Shown here: piece after piece, positions 55,261-63,258 of the stretch
Layout: the number at the start of each line of letters is the position of its first letter
Position numbering within the stretch: position 1 is the first letter of the stretch
Assembly (NCBI GenBank): GCA_025449845.1
Contig: JANWIP010000006.1
Span: forward strand, 1 to 64,000
Reading direction: 5' to 3'
From: Solirubrobacteraceae bacterium
Lineage (GTDB): Bacteria; Actinomycetota; Thermoleophilia; Solirubrobacterales; Solirubrobacteraceae
DNA: 64,000 bases
Translations under genes and position numbers: made by a program
Notes under the pieces: model-generated
Told to the model about the DNA's origin: nothing
The model's input: the letters and a program-made list of their open reading frames with translations, nothing else
The model's database searches: none

Positions 55261-57549
55261 TCAGGCCGCGACCGGCACCTCGCCGGCGCCCTTCAGCGGA
55301 TAGCTCCGCCGGACCTCATACAGCGTGGTGCGCTCCGCCGCCGGCCGGCCCGCCTCGTGCGCCGCGGCAACGAGCTGACCGGGGTCGAGCTTGGTGCCGT
55401 GATAGGAACCGGCGAGACGGCTGATGGACTCCTCCATCAGCGTGCCGCCAAGATCGTTGACACCCCAACGCAGCGACTCGGTGGCGGCGGACAGGCCCAT
55501 CTTGACCCACGAGGCCTGCAGGCTAGGGATGCTGCGCCCGAGCGCCAGGCGGAAGACGGAAGTGTGCTTGAGATTCTCCTCGCGCGAGATCTCCTCCACG
55601 CCGTGGGTGCGCCCGAGCAGTGTCTGAAAGGGAATGAAGGAGAGCGGGACGAACTCGGTGATGCCGCCGGTGCGCTCCTGCAACTCGCGGATCACGCGCA
55701 TGTGCTCGGCCAGCTCCCAAGGCTCCTCGATGTGGCCGAACATGACCGTGGAGGTCGAGCGCAGGCCGGCGTGATGAGAGGCTTCGATGATCTGCACCCA
55801 GCGCGCGACGGGCAGCTTGTTGGGGCTGATGCGCTGGCGCACGCCGTCGTGCAGAACCTCGGCCGCGGTGCCGGGCGTGGAGCCCAGACCCGCGTCGCGC
55901 AGCTGCGCGAAGACCTCAGCGGGAGGCAGCTCGGAGATATCGCACATATGGGCGATCTCCATCGGCGAGTAGGCGTGCAGGTGAAGCTCCGTGCCGGCGT
56001 CGTGTGCGGTGGTCTTGGCCAGGCGCAGCCAGCCCAGGTAATCATCGAAGGACCAATCGGGATGGATGCCTGACTGGATACACAGCTCCGAGGCGCCGTA
56101 GTCGATGCCCTCCAGCACGCGCCGCACGAACTCTTGCTCGTCGTGCTGATAGGCATCGGGCGAGCGCTTGCCCTGACCGAAGCCGCAGAAGGCGCAGCCG
56201 ACGGTGCAGACGTTGGAGATGTTGATGTTGCGGTTGACGACGAACGTGACGGTCTCGCCGGCCAGTTCAGCGCGCAGCTCGTCGGCGGCCTGGCGCATGT
56301 CCTCGATCGCCTCCGGGCGCGTCTCGGCGAACAGGGCCGTCAGCTCTTCGGCCTGGAGCCACTCCCCATCGCGCCCCTTGGCGATGGCCCCCGGCACCAG
56401 ATCCGAGTTGATCGCGAACGGTGGGTCCTGGCGACCGGAGCCGCTGCGCGGGATGAAGGACCAGTACTTGAGCTTGATCGTGTCGAGCACGCCCTGGGCG
56501 ATCCAGCCCTGGTCGATGTACTGCGGATAGACGCACAGGCGCTCGGTCAAGGCGTAGCCCTCGGCCTGCAGGCGCTTGCGCACCTGATGTGGGGAGGGAA
56601 AAGGGTGCTCCGGGGAGATGTGATCGCCGTTGGCGGACAGCCCGCCGAGGTCGGTGGCGCCGGCCGCCACCAGCTCGGGCCACCAGTCGGCGAGGTTGGG
56701 CGGGATCTGGATGCCCACGTCGGGCATCAGCCTGTGGGTCTCGGCGATCAGGCGCTTCATGTCCGCGATGGAGATCGCCTTGCCGCCTGCGTCCTTCCCC
56801 CCATTGGCCCAGGCGGGCAGTGGCAATTCAGGCCGAGCACGAGTGGAACCACCGCCGTCAATGCCGGTGCGCCAGTACTCGCGCGCTGCCTCATCTGCGA
56901 TCTGCGCTGGCTCCTGCCCGTAGTAGCGCTGGTGCGGGACGAAGTTCTGCAGGATGATCTCCTGGATGTGGCCGTACTCGGCGTGCACGGCGGCGAGCGC
57001 CTCCAGCGAGGCCACGCGCTCTTCCTCGGTCTCACCGATGCCCACGAGGATTCCCGAGGTGAAGGGAATCTGAAGCTCACCGGCGGCGCGGATCGTCTCC
57101 AGTCTCCTTAGGGGATGCTTGGTGGGCGAGCCGGCGTGCACGGTCTGCATCAGCCGCTCGGCGACCGACTCCAGCATCAGCCCCTGCGAGGCGGTCACCT
57201 CCCGCAGGCGCCCCAGGTCCTCGCCTGAGAGCACACCGAGGTTGGTGTGCGGCAAGATGCCGTGCTCAAGCGCGCGTTCACAGGCCCACGCCACGTAGGC
57301 GGTGAAGTCGGCATGGCCGTAGTCGGTGAGCTTGGCGGCAACCCCCGGGTTGACCTCGGGGCGCTCGCCGGTGAGCACGAGCAGCTCCTTGATGCCGCGG
57401 CGCGCGGCGCCATCGATGATCCGCAGCACCTCCTCGGGCTCATAGAGGTGCGCCTGATGCGTGGCGAAGGCGCAGTACTTGCAGTAGCACTGGCAGGTAC
57501 GCGACAGCGACAGCGTCAGGTTGCGTGAATAGGTGACCCTCCGACGCAT
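55261..57549 (-). CDS. fbiC: FO synthase, fused CofG/CofH radical-SAM enzyme
   Basis: A 762-residue enzyme that makes 7,8-didemethyl-8-hydroxy-5-deazariboflavin (Fo) from tyrosine and a pyrimidine precursor. It has two radical-SAM halves, each with the CX3CX2C cluster motif: CQCYCKYC in the first (CofG part) and CTVGCAFC in the second (CofH part). Fusion of the two is the actinobacterial form. ATG 57549 (MRRRVTYSRNL) is chosen; an upstream open frame would overlap the divergent channel gene. It completes the F420 pathway with cofC, cofD and cofE 4 kb away. Confidence 0.95.
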   Translation of the reverse strand: MRRRVTYSRNLTLSLSRTCQCYCKYCAFATHQAHLYEPEEVLRIIDGAARRGIKELLVLTGERPEVNPGVAAKLTDYGHADFTAYVAWACERALEHGILPHTNLGVLSGEDLGRLREVTASQGLMLESVAERLMQTVHAGSPTKHPLRRLETIRAAGELQIPFTSGILVGIGETEEERVASLEALAAVHAEYGHIQEIILQNFVPHQRYYGQEPAQIADEAAREYWRTGIDGGGSTRARPELPLPAWANGGKDAGGKAISIADMKRLIAETHRLMPDVGIQIPPNLADWWPELVAAGATDLGGLSANGDHISPEHPFPSPHQVRKRLQAEGYALTERLCVYPQYIDQGWIAQGVLDTIKLKYWSFIPRSGSGRQDPPFAINSDLVPGAIAKGRDGEWLQAEELTALFAETRPEAIEDMRQAADELRAELAGETVTFVVNRNINISNVCTVGCAFCGFGQGKRSPDAYQHDEQEFVRRVLEGIDYGASELCIQSGIHPDWSFDDYLGWLRLAKTTAHDAGTELHLHAYSPMEIAHMCDISELPPAEVFAQLRDAGLGSTPGTAAEVLHDGVRQRISPNKLPVARWVQIIEASHHAGLRSTSTVMFGHIEEPWELAEHMRVIRELQERTGGITEFVPLSFIPFQTLLGRTHGVEEISREENLKHTSVFRLALGRSIPSLQASWVKMGLSAATESLRWGVNDLGGTLMEESISRLAGSYHGTKLDPGQLVAAAHEAGRPAAERTTLYEVRRSYPLKGAGEVPVAA

Positions 57550-57613
57550 GGCTTCGCAGTGTATGAGGTGCAGCCCGCGAGATCCGTCCGATGCGAATCG
57601 TAGTTTGCGGGCC

Positions 57614-58345
57614 ATGTCCAGAGACACCGCTGACACCGCACGCCTCGCCGTAGCTGAGTTCATTGGCACCTTCACCCTGATCTTCATCGGAGCCGGCTCG
57701 ATCATCGCCGCTCACAGCATCGAAGACCCCTCGCTGATCGGCATCGCGATCGCGCATGGCGTGGCGATCGCCGTGATGGTTGCCGCCTACGCTCGTGTGT
57801 CCGGAGCCCACTTCAACCCGGCGGTCACCTTCGGTTTCCTGCTGACGCGCCGCATCAAGCCGCCACTGGCGATCGTCTACTGGGTGGCCCAGCTGGCCGG
57901 CGCCGTGTTGGGCGCGCTGCTGCTCAAGGAACTGCTGCCAAGCGGCGAAACCGAAGCGGTGAACCTTGGCGTTCCCGCCTTGGGCCATGGCGTGGACGCG
58001 GCAGCGGGCGCGACGCTTGAGGGCATCTTGACGTTCCTGCTGGTGACGGTCGTGTTCGCCACGGCCGTCGATCCCAAGGGCGCCTTCAAGTCGATCGCGG
58101 CGCTGATGATCGGCCTGACGATCACGATCGACATCCTCTTCGGTGGCCCCTTCACGGGCGCGGCAATGAACCCCGCTCGCGCGTTCGGCCCGCAGCTGGT
58201 GGGCGATCACTGGGCCAACGGCTGGGTCTGGTACGTGGGACCGTTGATCGGCGGTGCGATCGCGGCGGTGCTGTATGAGTGGCTGTATCTGCCCGGGCGC
58301 TCCAAGGAGGAGCCGCCGCCCGTGGCCGAGGGCATCGCCGAGTAG
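57614..58345 (+). CDS. MIP-family channel (aquaporin/glycerol facilitator)
   Basis: A 243-residue membrane channel with six membrane segments and the two half-helix NPA motifs (HFNPAVTFG and AMNPARAFGP). The sequence around the second NPA and the residues seen (TFGF, ARAFGP) look more like aquaporin Z or plant-type MIP than GlpF, but solute choice is not certain. ATG 57614 is chosen. It is divergent from fbiC with a 64-bp spacer. Confidence 0.93.
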   Translation: MSRDTADTARLAVAEFIGTFTLIFIGAGSIIAAHSIEDPSLIGIAIAHGVAIAVMVAAYARVSGAHFNPAVTFGFLLTRRIKPPLAIVYWVAQLAGAVLGALLLKELLPSGETEAVNLGVPALGHGVDAAAGATLEGILTFLLVTVVFATAVDPKGAFKSIAALMIGLTITIDILFGGPFTGAAMNPARAFGPQLVGDHWANGWVWYVGPLIGGAIAAVLYEWLYLPGRSKEEPPPVAEGIAE

Positions 58346-58433
58346 AGATTCATCCCCGTTGACCCCGGTCACATCCCAGTAGGCCCGGGTCAAACGCAGC
58401 CAGGCGGCAGATCAACCCCTATCCTGAGCAGCC

Positions 58434-59039
58434 ATGGCCGCTCCCCCCCGCGTCTACCTGGCCCGTCATGGCCAGACGGCGTACAACCTTGAGGGTCGCT
58501 TCCAGGGGCAGCTACCGGTGCCGCTCGATGAGACGGGTCGCGGCCAGGCGCAGGAACTGGCCAAGCGTGCGGCCAAGCACGAGTTTGGAGCGCTGTGGTG
58601 CAGCCCGCTGCTGCGGGCGCGCGAAACCGCCGACGCGGTGGCCAAGCGCATCGGTCTCGAACCCCGCGAGGACGCGCGGCTGATGGAGACCAACGCGGGC
58701 GACTGGACCGACCGCCTGTTCAGCGAAATCCAGGCGCAGGCGCCCGATGAGTTCGATCGGTTCATCGACGGCGACCCGATGTTCGCCTTTCCCGGCGGCG
58801 AGAGCTTCGCCCAGCAGGGCGTGCGGGTGGCGGCGGCGATCTATGACATCAGGCGTGCCGAGGCCCCGGCGCTCGTGGTCTGCCACGGTGGCGTGATCCG
58901 TCTCGCCCTTTCACTGCACCTCGAACACGGGGCGACGCTGGCCGACCGGGTCCCCAACGGAGCGCTGATCCCTCTCGATCCCCGCGAGGCGCGGCGGATC
59001 GAGCACGGGGATGACCCGGTCGCCACTACGCCAGGGTGA
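58434..59039 (+). CDS. Histidine phosphatase (phosphoglycerate-mutase-like) family protein
   Basis: A 201-residue enzyme. The phosphohistidine motif LARHGQTAYN is near the N-terminus, followed by LWCSPLLRARETADAVAKRIG, the METNAGDW block and the second catalytic His in VVCHGGVIR. Members include phosphoglycerate mutases, alpha-ribazole phosphatase and broad phosphatases; the substrate is open. Confidence 0.92.
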   Translation: MAAPPRVYLARHGQTAYNLEGRFQGQLPVPLDETGRGQAQELAKRAAKHEFGALWCSPLLRARETADAVAKRIGLEPREDARLMETNAGDWTDRLFSEIQAQAPDEFDRFIDGDPMFAFPGGESFAQQGVRVAAAIYDIRRAEAPALVVCHGGVIRLALSLHLEHGATLADRVPNGALIPLDPREARRIEHGDDPVATTPG

Positions 59040-59047
59040 GCGCCTGC

Positions 59048-59416
59048 TCAGACAGGCTTGTCGAGCGCCAGCCGCGTGACCAGCTCCGCCCCCTCGCGCG
59101 CCATGCGCGAGCGGGGGACCACCTGATCAAAGCCGGCCGCCAAGGCGCGCTCGCGCACTGCGGGGTCGACATGTGCGTAGAAGCCCAAGGTGCTCACCGC
59201 TTTGAGCACACCCTCCTCAGACCATTCACGCACCAGTGCCGCGCCGTCCAGATCGGGATTGGTGAGGTCGACCACCAGCAAGTCGGCCTCAGTCAGCCGC
59301 TCTCGTGCTAGCTGCGCATCTCCGACCAGTTCCACCTCGTGACCCGCGACGATCAACTGCCCTTGCACCTGCGATCCGAACAGCAGGTCGGGGACGAGCG
59401 CCACCACTCGCGTCAT
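59048..59416 (-). CDS. Response-regulator receiver-like protein
   Basis: A 122-residue protein with the receiver fold layout: VVALVPDLLFGSQVQGQLIVAGHEVELVGDAQLARERLTEADLLVVDLTNPDLDGAALVREW ... VSTLGFYAHVDPAVRERALAAGFDQVVPRSRMAREGAELVTRL. The Asp of LLVVDLTNPD is at the usual phosphorylation place, but the acidic pair at strand 1 is missing (VPDL only). So it may be a degenerate, non-phosphorylated receiver. The start at ATG 59416 is chosen; the open frame beyond has no homology. Confidence 0.75.
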   Translation of the reverse strand: MTRVVALVPDLLFGSQVQGQLIVAGHEVELVGDAQLARERLTEADLLVVDLTNPDLDGAALVREWSEEGVLKAVSTLGFYAHVDPAVRERALAAGFDQVVPRSRMAREGAELVTRLALDKPV

Positions 59417-59451
59417 CGCGCCGCCCTCACCCGCGTCATATCGCCAGGCTC

Positions 59452-59814
59452 CTACTGCGCGCGCAGGCGAGCGAACTCGTCGCGCACCGAATGCGGCCGA
59501 CCCCACATCTGCGTGACCTCGACGCGCCCCTCGCGCAACTCGCGCACGACCATCTCCCCTTCGATCCCGGCATCGTCGAGCAGCTGGAGCGCACCGTGCA
59601 CGGTGGGCGCGGCGGCGGCATGGCCGAAATGGTGGGCGACCAGCACACGCCAATGCCAGTCGTGATGGGAGTAGGGCTGGGCGTTGCAGGTGGCCAGGTA
59701 GATAGCGGCATCGACGTAGCGCGACTCGTCGGCGATGCGCAGATCGAACTCGAGGTCGGTCCAGTCCTGCGGGAGAGAGTCGATGATCTGCTGGAAGGTG
59801 TCAGCCAGGCTCAT
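59452..59814 (-). CDS. Conserved hypothetical protein
   Basis: A 120-residue protein. MSLADTFQQIIDSLPQDWTDLEFDLRIADESRYVDAAIYLATCNAQPYSHHDWHWRVLVAHHFGHAA contains several His and Asp that could bind metal. The rest reads VHGALQLLDDAGIEGEMVVRELREGRVEVTQMWGRPHSVRDEFARLRAQ. I do not recognise the family. It lies upstream of the receiver-like gene in the same direction. Confidence 0.65.
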   Translation of the reverse strand: MSLADTFQQIIDSLPQDWTDLEFDLRIADESRYVDAAIYLATCNAQPYSHHDWHWRVLVAHHFGHAAAAPTVHGALQLLDDAGIEGEMVVRELREGRVEVTQMWGRPHSVRDEFARLRAQ

Positions 59815-59870
59815 GAGGTGAAGCCTATCCCCACCACATCCTGAAACCCGCCGTGGCTATGCTCGAATCA

Positions 59871-60902
59871 ATGGCTGCCACCGATACGGACCTTCTCAAT
59901 GAGGAGTACCGCGTGCTGAACGAGAGCTGCGGACTGGTCGATCGCTCAGAGCGCGGCAAGCTGGCGCTTACGGGCTCCGGTGCGGTGGAGTTCCTCAACG
60001 GCCAGGTCACCAACGAGCTGGCCGAGCTGCGTCCCGGCGAAGGTCGCTATGCCGCCTTCCTCACCCACAAGGGCAAGATGCTCGGCGACCTGCGCATCCT
60101 GGCCGTGGGCGAGGAACCCGAGGGCCCGCCGAGCGAACTGCTGCTCGACACCGAACGGGTGGCATTGCAGGCGCTGTTCGACATGATCCGCCGCTTCAAG
60201 GTGGGCTATGACGTGGAGCTGCACAAGCGCACGGTGGAGCGCGGTCTGCTCTCACTGGTCGGTCCCCGCAGCCGCGAGATCGCCGCGAACGTCACCGGCA
60301 TCGAGCCAGATGCCCTGCCGGAGACGGAGCACACCCACGTATTCGCCCAGGCAGCAGGGCACCCGACACGGTTGATTGCCACCGAGGCGGCGGGTGTGGA
60401 CATCCTCTGTAACGCGGACGACCACGATCTCGTGCGCGATGCGCTTCAGCAGGGGGGCGCGGTGCCCGTGAGCGAACAGGCCGCCGAGATCGTGCGCGTG
60501 GAGCGCGGCCGCCCTCGCTACGGGGTGGACATCGATGACAACACAATCCCCCAGGAGGCCGGGCTGAACGAGCGCGCGGTGAGCTTCACCAAGGGCTGTT
60601 ACGTGGGCCAGGAGACAGTCGCTCGTCTTCATTACAGAGGCAAGCCCAACCGCCACCTGCGCGGTCTGCGCCTGTCGGCCCTAGCCGTGCCTGGCGATGA
60701 GATGCACCTGGGCGAGCGCTCGGTCGGTCACCTGAGCAGCGTCGCTCTCTCCCCCAGCCGAGGGCCGATCGCCCTGGCCCTTGTACGCCGTGAGGCGGAG
60801 CCGGGCGCGACGGTGAGCGTCGGAGATCACGGCGTCAGCGCCGTGGTGGTCGAACTGCCGTTCGACGGACTCGCTCGCGGACTGACGAGCGCCTCCAGCT
60901 AG
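59871..60902 (+). CDS. YgfZ/GcvT-like folate-binding protein
   Basis: A 343-residue protein of the aminomethyltransferase fold. The conserved YgfZ motif K-G-C-Y-x-G-Q-E is intact (KGCYVGQETVARLHYRGKPNRHLRGL). The N-terminus is SCGLVDRSERGKLALTGSGAVEFLNGQVTNEL. YgfZ-type proteins bind tetrahydrofolate and help iron-sulfur enzymes mature or get repaired. Starts at GTG 59853 and ATG 59859 are also possible. Its last codons lie in a 15-bp tandem repeat. Confidence 0.9.
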   Translation: MAATDTDLLNEEYRVLNESCGLVDRSERGKLALTGSGAVEFLNGQVTNELAELRPGEGRYAAFLTHKGKMLGDLRILAVGEEPEGPPSELLLDTERVALQALFDMIRRFKVGYDVELHKRTVERGLLSLVGPRSREIAANVTGIEPDALPETEHTHVFAQAAGHPTRLIATEAAGVDILCNADDHDLVRDALQQGGAVPVSEQAAEIVRVERGRPRYGVDIDDNTIPQEAGLNERAVSFTKGCYVGQETVARLHYRGKPNRHLRGLRLSALAVPGDEMHLGERSVGHLSSVALSPSRGPIALALVRREAEPGATVSVGDHGVSAVVVELPFDGLARGLTSASS

Positions 60903-60930
60903 AGCGCCTCCAGCTAGAGCGCCTCCAGCT
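60888..60930 (+). repeat. 15-bp tandem repeat across a stop codon
   Basis: AGCGCCTCCAGCTAG occurs 2.9 times. The first copy contains the stop codon of the YgfZ-like gene, so loss of one base would add residues. It ends right at the operator region of the next gene. Confidence 0.85.
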
Positions 60931-60990
60931 GTGTGATCCATGTCACACACGCAATGATTGCGCACCTAGCTATACTTGCATGCATGCAAG
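60931..60990 (+). promoter_or_regulatory. Promoter with three palindromes before the MarR gene
   Basis: Three inverted repeats lie in 60 bp. GTGTGA-N6-TCACAC (60931-60948) matches the Crp/GlxR-type consensus TGTGA-N6-TCACA. GCAAT-G-ATTGC is at 60951-60961. CTTGCATGCATGCAAG (60975-60990) is a perfect 16-bp palindrome that contains the MarR start codon and directly follows a TATACT -10-like box (60971-60976). The last is a good candidate MarR operator. Confidence 0.6.
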
Positions 60991-61532
60991 CAACCTCTGC
61001 CCCCACGCAAGTTTCCCGCGAGGTCTTGATCCGGGACATGTTTGCCCTGGCGAGCTATCTGATGCGGACCTCGAACGTAGGGGCGTTCAACGCGATCGCC
61101 GAGCTCGATCTGTCGTTCACGCAGATCAAGGCGCTGTGCACGATGGACATCGACTCAAGCCAGCCGTCGGTGAAGGGGCTGGCGGAAGCAATGAAGGTTT
61201 CGCTGCCCGCGATGAGCCGTGCCGTGGACGGCTTGTACGAGCGCGGCTTCGTGGACCGCTACGAAGACCGCGAGGACAGGCGCATGAAGCGCATCTGCCT
61301 GACCGACGCCGGGCGCACGGTGACGAGCACGCTCAACGAGGCGCGCCTGATCGGGATGCAGGAGTTCCTGACATCGCTGAGCGACGAGGAGTCCCAGGCG
61401 CTCGCCAGAGCGCTTGAGCTGATCCTCGCCGACCGCCCGGAGATGGCGGCGCTACGCCCCAGCCCCAGCGAGATTTCACAGTTGCCGCCGCCCGAGGCAG
61501 CCGCACCGGCCAAGACAGCCGCATCCGCCTGA
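60984..61532 (+). CDS. MarR-family transcription regulator
   Basis: A 182-residue protein with the MarR winged helix: LSFTQIKALCTMDIDSSQPSVKGLAEAMKVSLPAMSRAVDGLYERGFVDRYEDREDRRMKRICLTDAGR. The helix SLPAMSRAVDGLYERGFV is the recognition helix and DREDRRMKR the wing. The MFS exporter starts 15 bases after its stop, so it probably represses that exporter and itself. ATG 60984 is chosen; it lies inside the operator palindrome. Confidence 0.93.
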   Translation: MQATSAPTQVSREVLIRDMFALASYLMRTSNVGAFNAIAELDLSFTQIKALCTMDIDSSQPSVKGLAEAMKVSLPAMSRAVDGLYERGFVDRYEDREDRRMKRICLTDAGRTVTSTLNEARLIGMQEFLTSLSDEESQALARALELILADRPEMAALRPSPSEISQLPPPEAAAPAKTAASA

Positions 61533-61547
61533 GAAAGGAGCCAGATC

Positions 61548-63155
61548 GTGACCAAGAGGATCAACGCCATGAGGATGACGGAGGAGAACCGCCGCTGGTG
61601 GGCGCTGGGAGCGATGTGCTTCGCGCTGTTCATGATCATGCTCGACAACACGGTCGTGAACGTGGCCCTGCCCTCGATCCAGCGCAGCCTGAACGCGACG
61701 ACAACCACGCTTGAGTGGACGGTCAACGCCTATACCCTGTCCTTCGCGGTGCTGCTGGTGACGGGCGGGCGCCTGGGCGACATCTTCGGACGGCGGCGGA
61801 TCTTCCTGATCGGCGTCGTCATCTTCGCGACGGCGAGCGCCGCGATCGGCTTCTCCCCCAACGACACCTGGCTGGTGGTCTGGCGCGCGATCCAGGGCAG
61901 CGGCTCGGCGCTGATGATGCCGATGACGCTGTCAATCATCACCAACGCCTTCCCACCGCAGGAGCGCGGCAAGGCGATCGGCACGTGGGCGGGAGTGTCG
62001 GCGATGGCGCTGGCGATCGGGCCGGTGCTCGGTGGCCTGCTGGTGGAAACCGTCAGCTGGCAGTCGATCTTCTTCCTGAACCTGCCGGTCGCCGTGGGCG
62101 CGATCGTCGTGGCCCTGTTCGCCGTGCGCGAGTCGCGCGATGAGACGGTCGAGCGCACGGTTGACATCCCCGGCGTGCTGACGCTCACGACCGGCCTGGC
62201 CGCGCTCGTGCTGGCGCTGGTGGAGGGAAACAGCTGGGGCTGGGGCTCGACGCGCGAGCTGGCGCTGTTCGCGATCGCGATCGTGGGCCTCGTCAGCTTC
62301 GTGCAGATCGAGCTGCGCCGCCGCGTGCCGATGGTCGACTTCAGCTTCTTCCGCGCGCGCACTTTCGTCGGCGCGAACGCGGTCGCGTTCATCGTCAGCT
62401 TCGCGATGCTCTCGATGTTCTTCTTCCTCGCCCTATACATGCAGAACATCCGTGACTACACGCCGCTGCAGGCCGGAATCCGCTTCCTGCCCTCAACGGT
62501 GCTGGTAATCGTGATGGGACCCCTGGCGGGGCGTCTCGCCGACCGCGTGGGACCCCGACCACTGATGACGCTTGGCCTTCTACTCGTCTCAGGAGCGCTC
62601 TTCCTGCTCTCACAGGTGACGGTGTCAAGCGGCTACGGCACGCTGCTGCCCGGCTTCATACTGATGGGCATCGGCATCGGCCTGACGATGTCGCCGATGA
62701 GCACGGCTGCGATGAACTCGGTCGAGCAGACCAAGGCGGGCGTAGCCTCGGGCATCCTTTCCCAGAACCGCATGGTGGGCGGCACCTTCGGCGTGGCCGT
62801 GACCGGCGCGCTGGTGGCCAGCCTGGGCGGCTCCAAGATCGACCAGCTGCTGCCCGGAGTGCCCTCGGCAGGGCGTTCGCGGCTGACCGAAAGCCTGGGC
62901 TCGGGCGGCGTCCTGCACGGCGTACCCCCGCATGTGCTCGAAGCGACCCACATCGCCTACGTCTACGCGCTCCAGAGCGGCCTGCGCGTGGGCGCCGCCG
63001 TCGCACTCTTGGGTTCGGTCCTGGCGTGGACGCTGGTGGCGCCGCGAGCACGGGCGATGGTGCCCTCGCGCGGCGGCGCGGTCCAGTCCAGAGATCCGGT
63101 GGGGGCGACGCACACCGAGACATCGGAGGCCGCCGCCGAGGTCGTCCACGTATAA
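61548..63155 (+). CDS. MFS multidrug exporter, DHA2 (EmrB/QacA) family
   Basis: A 535-residue transporter with about 14 membrane segments. It has the family blocks LDNTVVNVALPSIQ, GGRLGDIFGRRRIFL (motif A), RAIQGSGSALMMPMTLSIITNAFP (motif B) and WAGVSAMALAIGPVLGGLLVE (motif C of antiporters). It is a proton-coupled drug or metabolite exporter. GTG 61548 has AAAGGAG upstream. The cytoplasmic C-terminal tail is long and acidic. Confidence 0.94.
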   Translation: MTKRINAMRMTEENRRWWALGAMCFALFMIMLDNTVVNVALPSIQRSLNATTTTLEWTVNAYTLSFAVLLVTGGRLGDIFGRRRIFLIGVVIFATASAAIGFSPNDTWLVVWRAIQGSGSALMMPMTLSIITNAFPPQERGKAIGTWAGVSAMALAIGPVLGGLLVETVSWQSIFFLNLPVAVGAIVVALFAVRESRDETVERTVDIPGVLTLTTGLAALVLALVEGNSWGWGSTRELALFAIAIVGLVSFVQIELRRRVPMVDFSFFRARTFVGANAVAFIVSFAMLSMFFFLALYMQNIRDYTPLQAGIRFLPSTVLVIVMGPLAGRLADRVGPRPLMTLGLLLVSGALFLLSQVTVSSGYGTLLPGFILMGIGIGLTMSPMSTAAMNSVEQTKAGVASGILSQNRMVGGTFGVAVTGALVASLGGSKIDQLLPGVPSAGRSRLTESLGSGGVLHGVPPHVLEATHIAYVYALQSGLRVGAAVALLGSVLAWTLVAPRARAMVPSRGGAVQSRDPVGATHTETSEAAAEVVHV

Positions 63156-63258
63156 GGGCCCCGCCAACGAAGGTCCCCGCCAACGCCCAAGGCTCGACCC
63201 AGGGTAGGATTGCGGGTACCCCTTCAAACGTCCCCGACACGCGAGGTTCAACGACACC

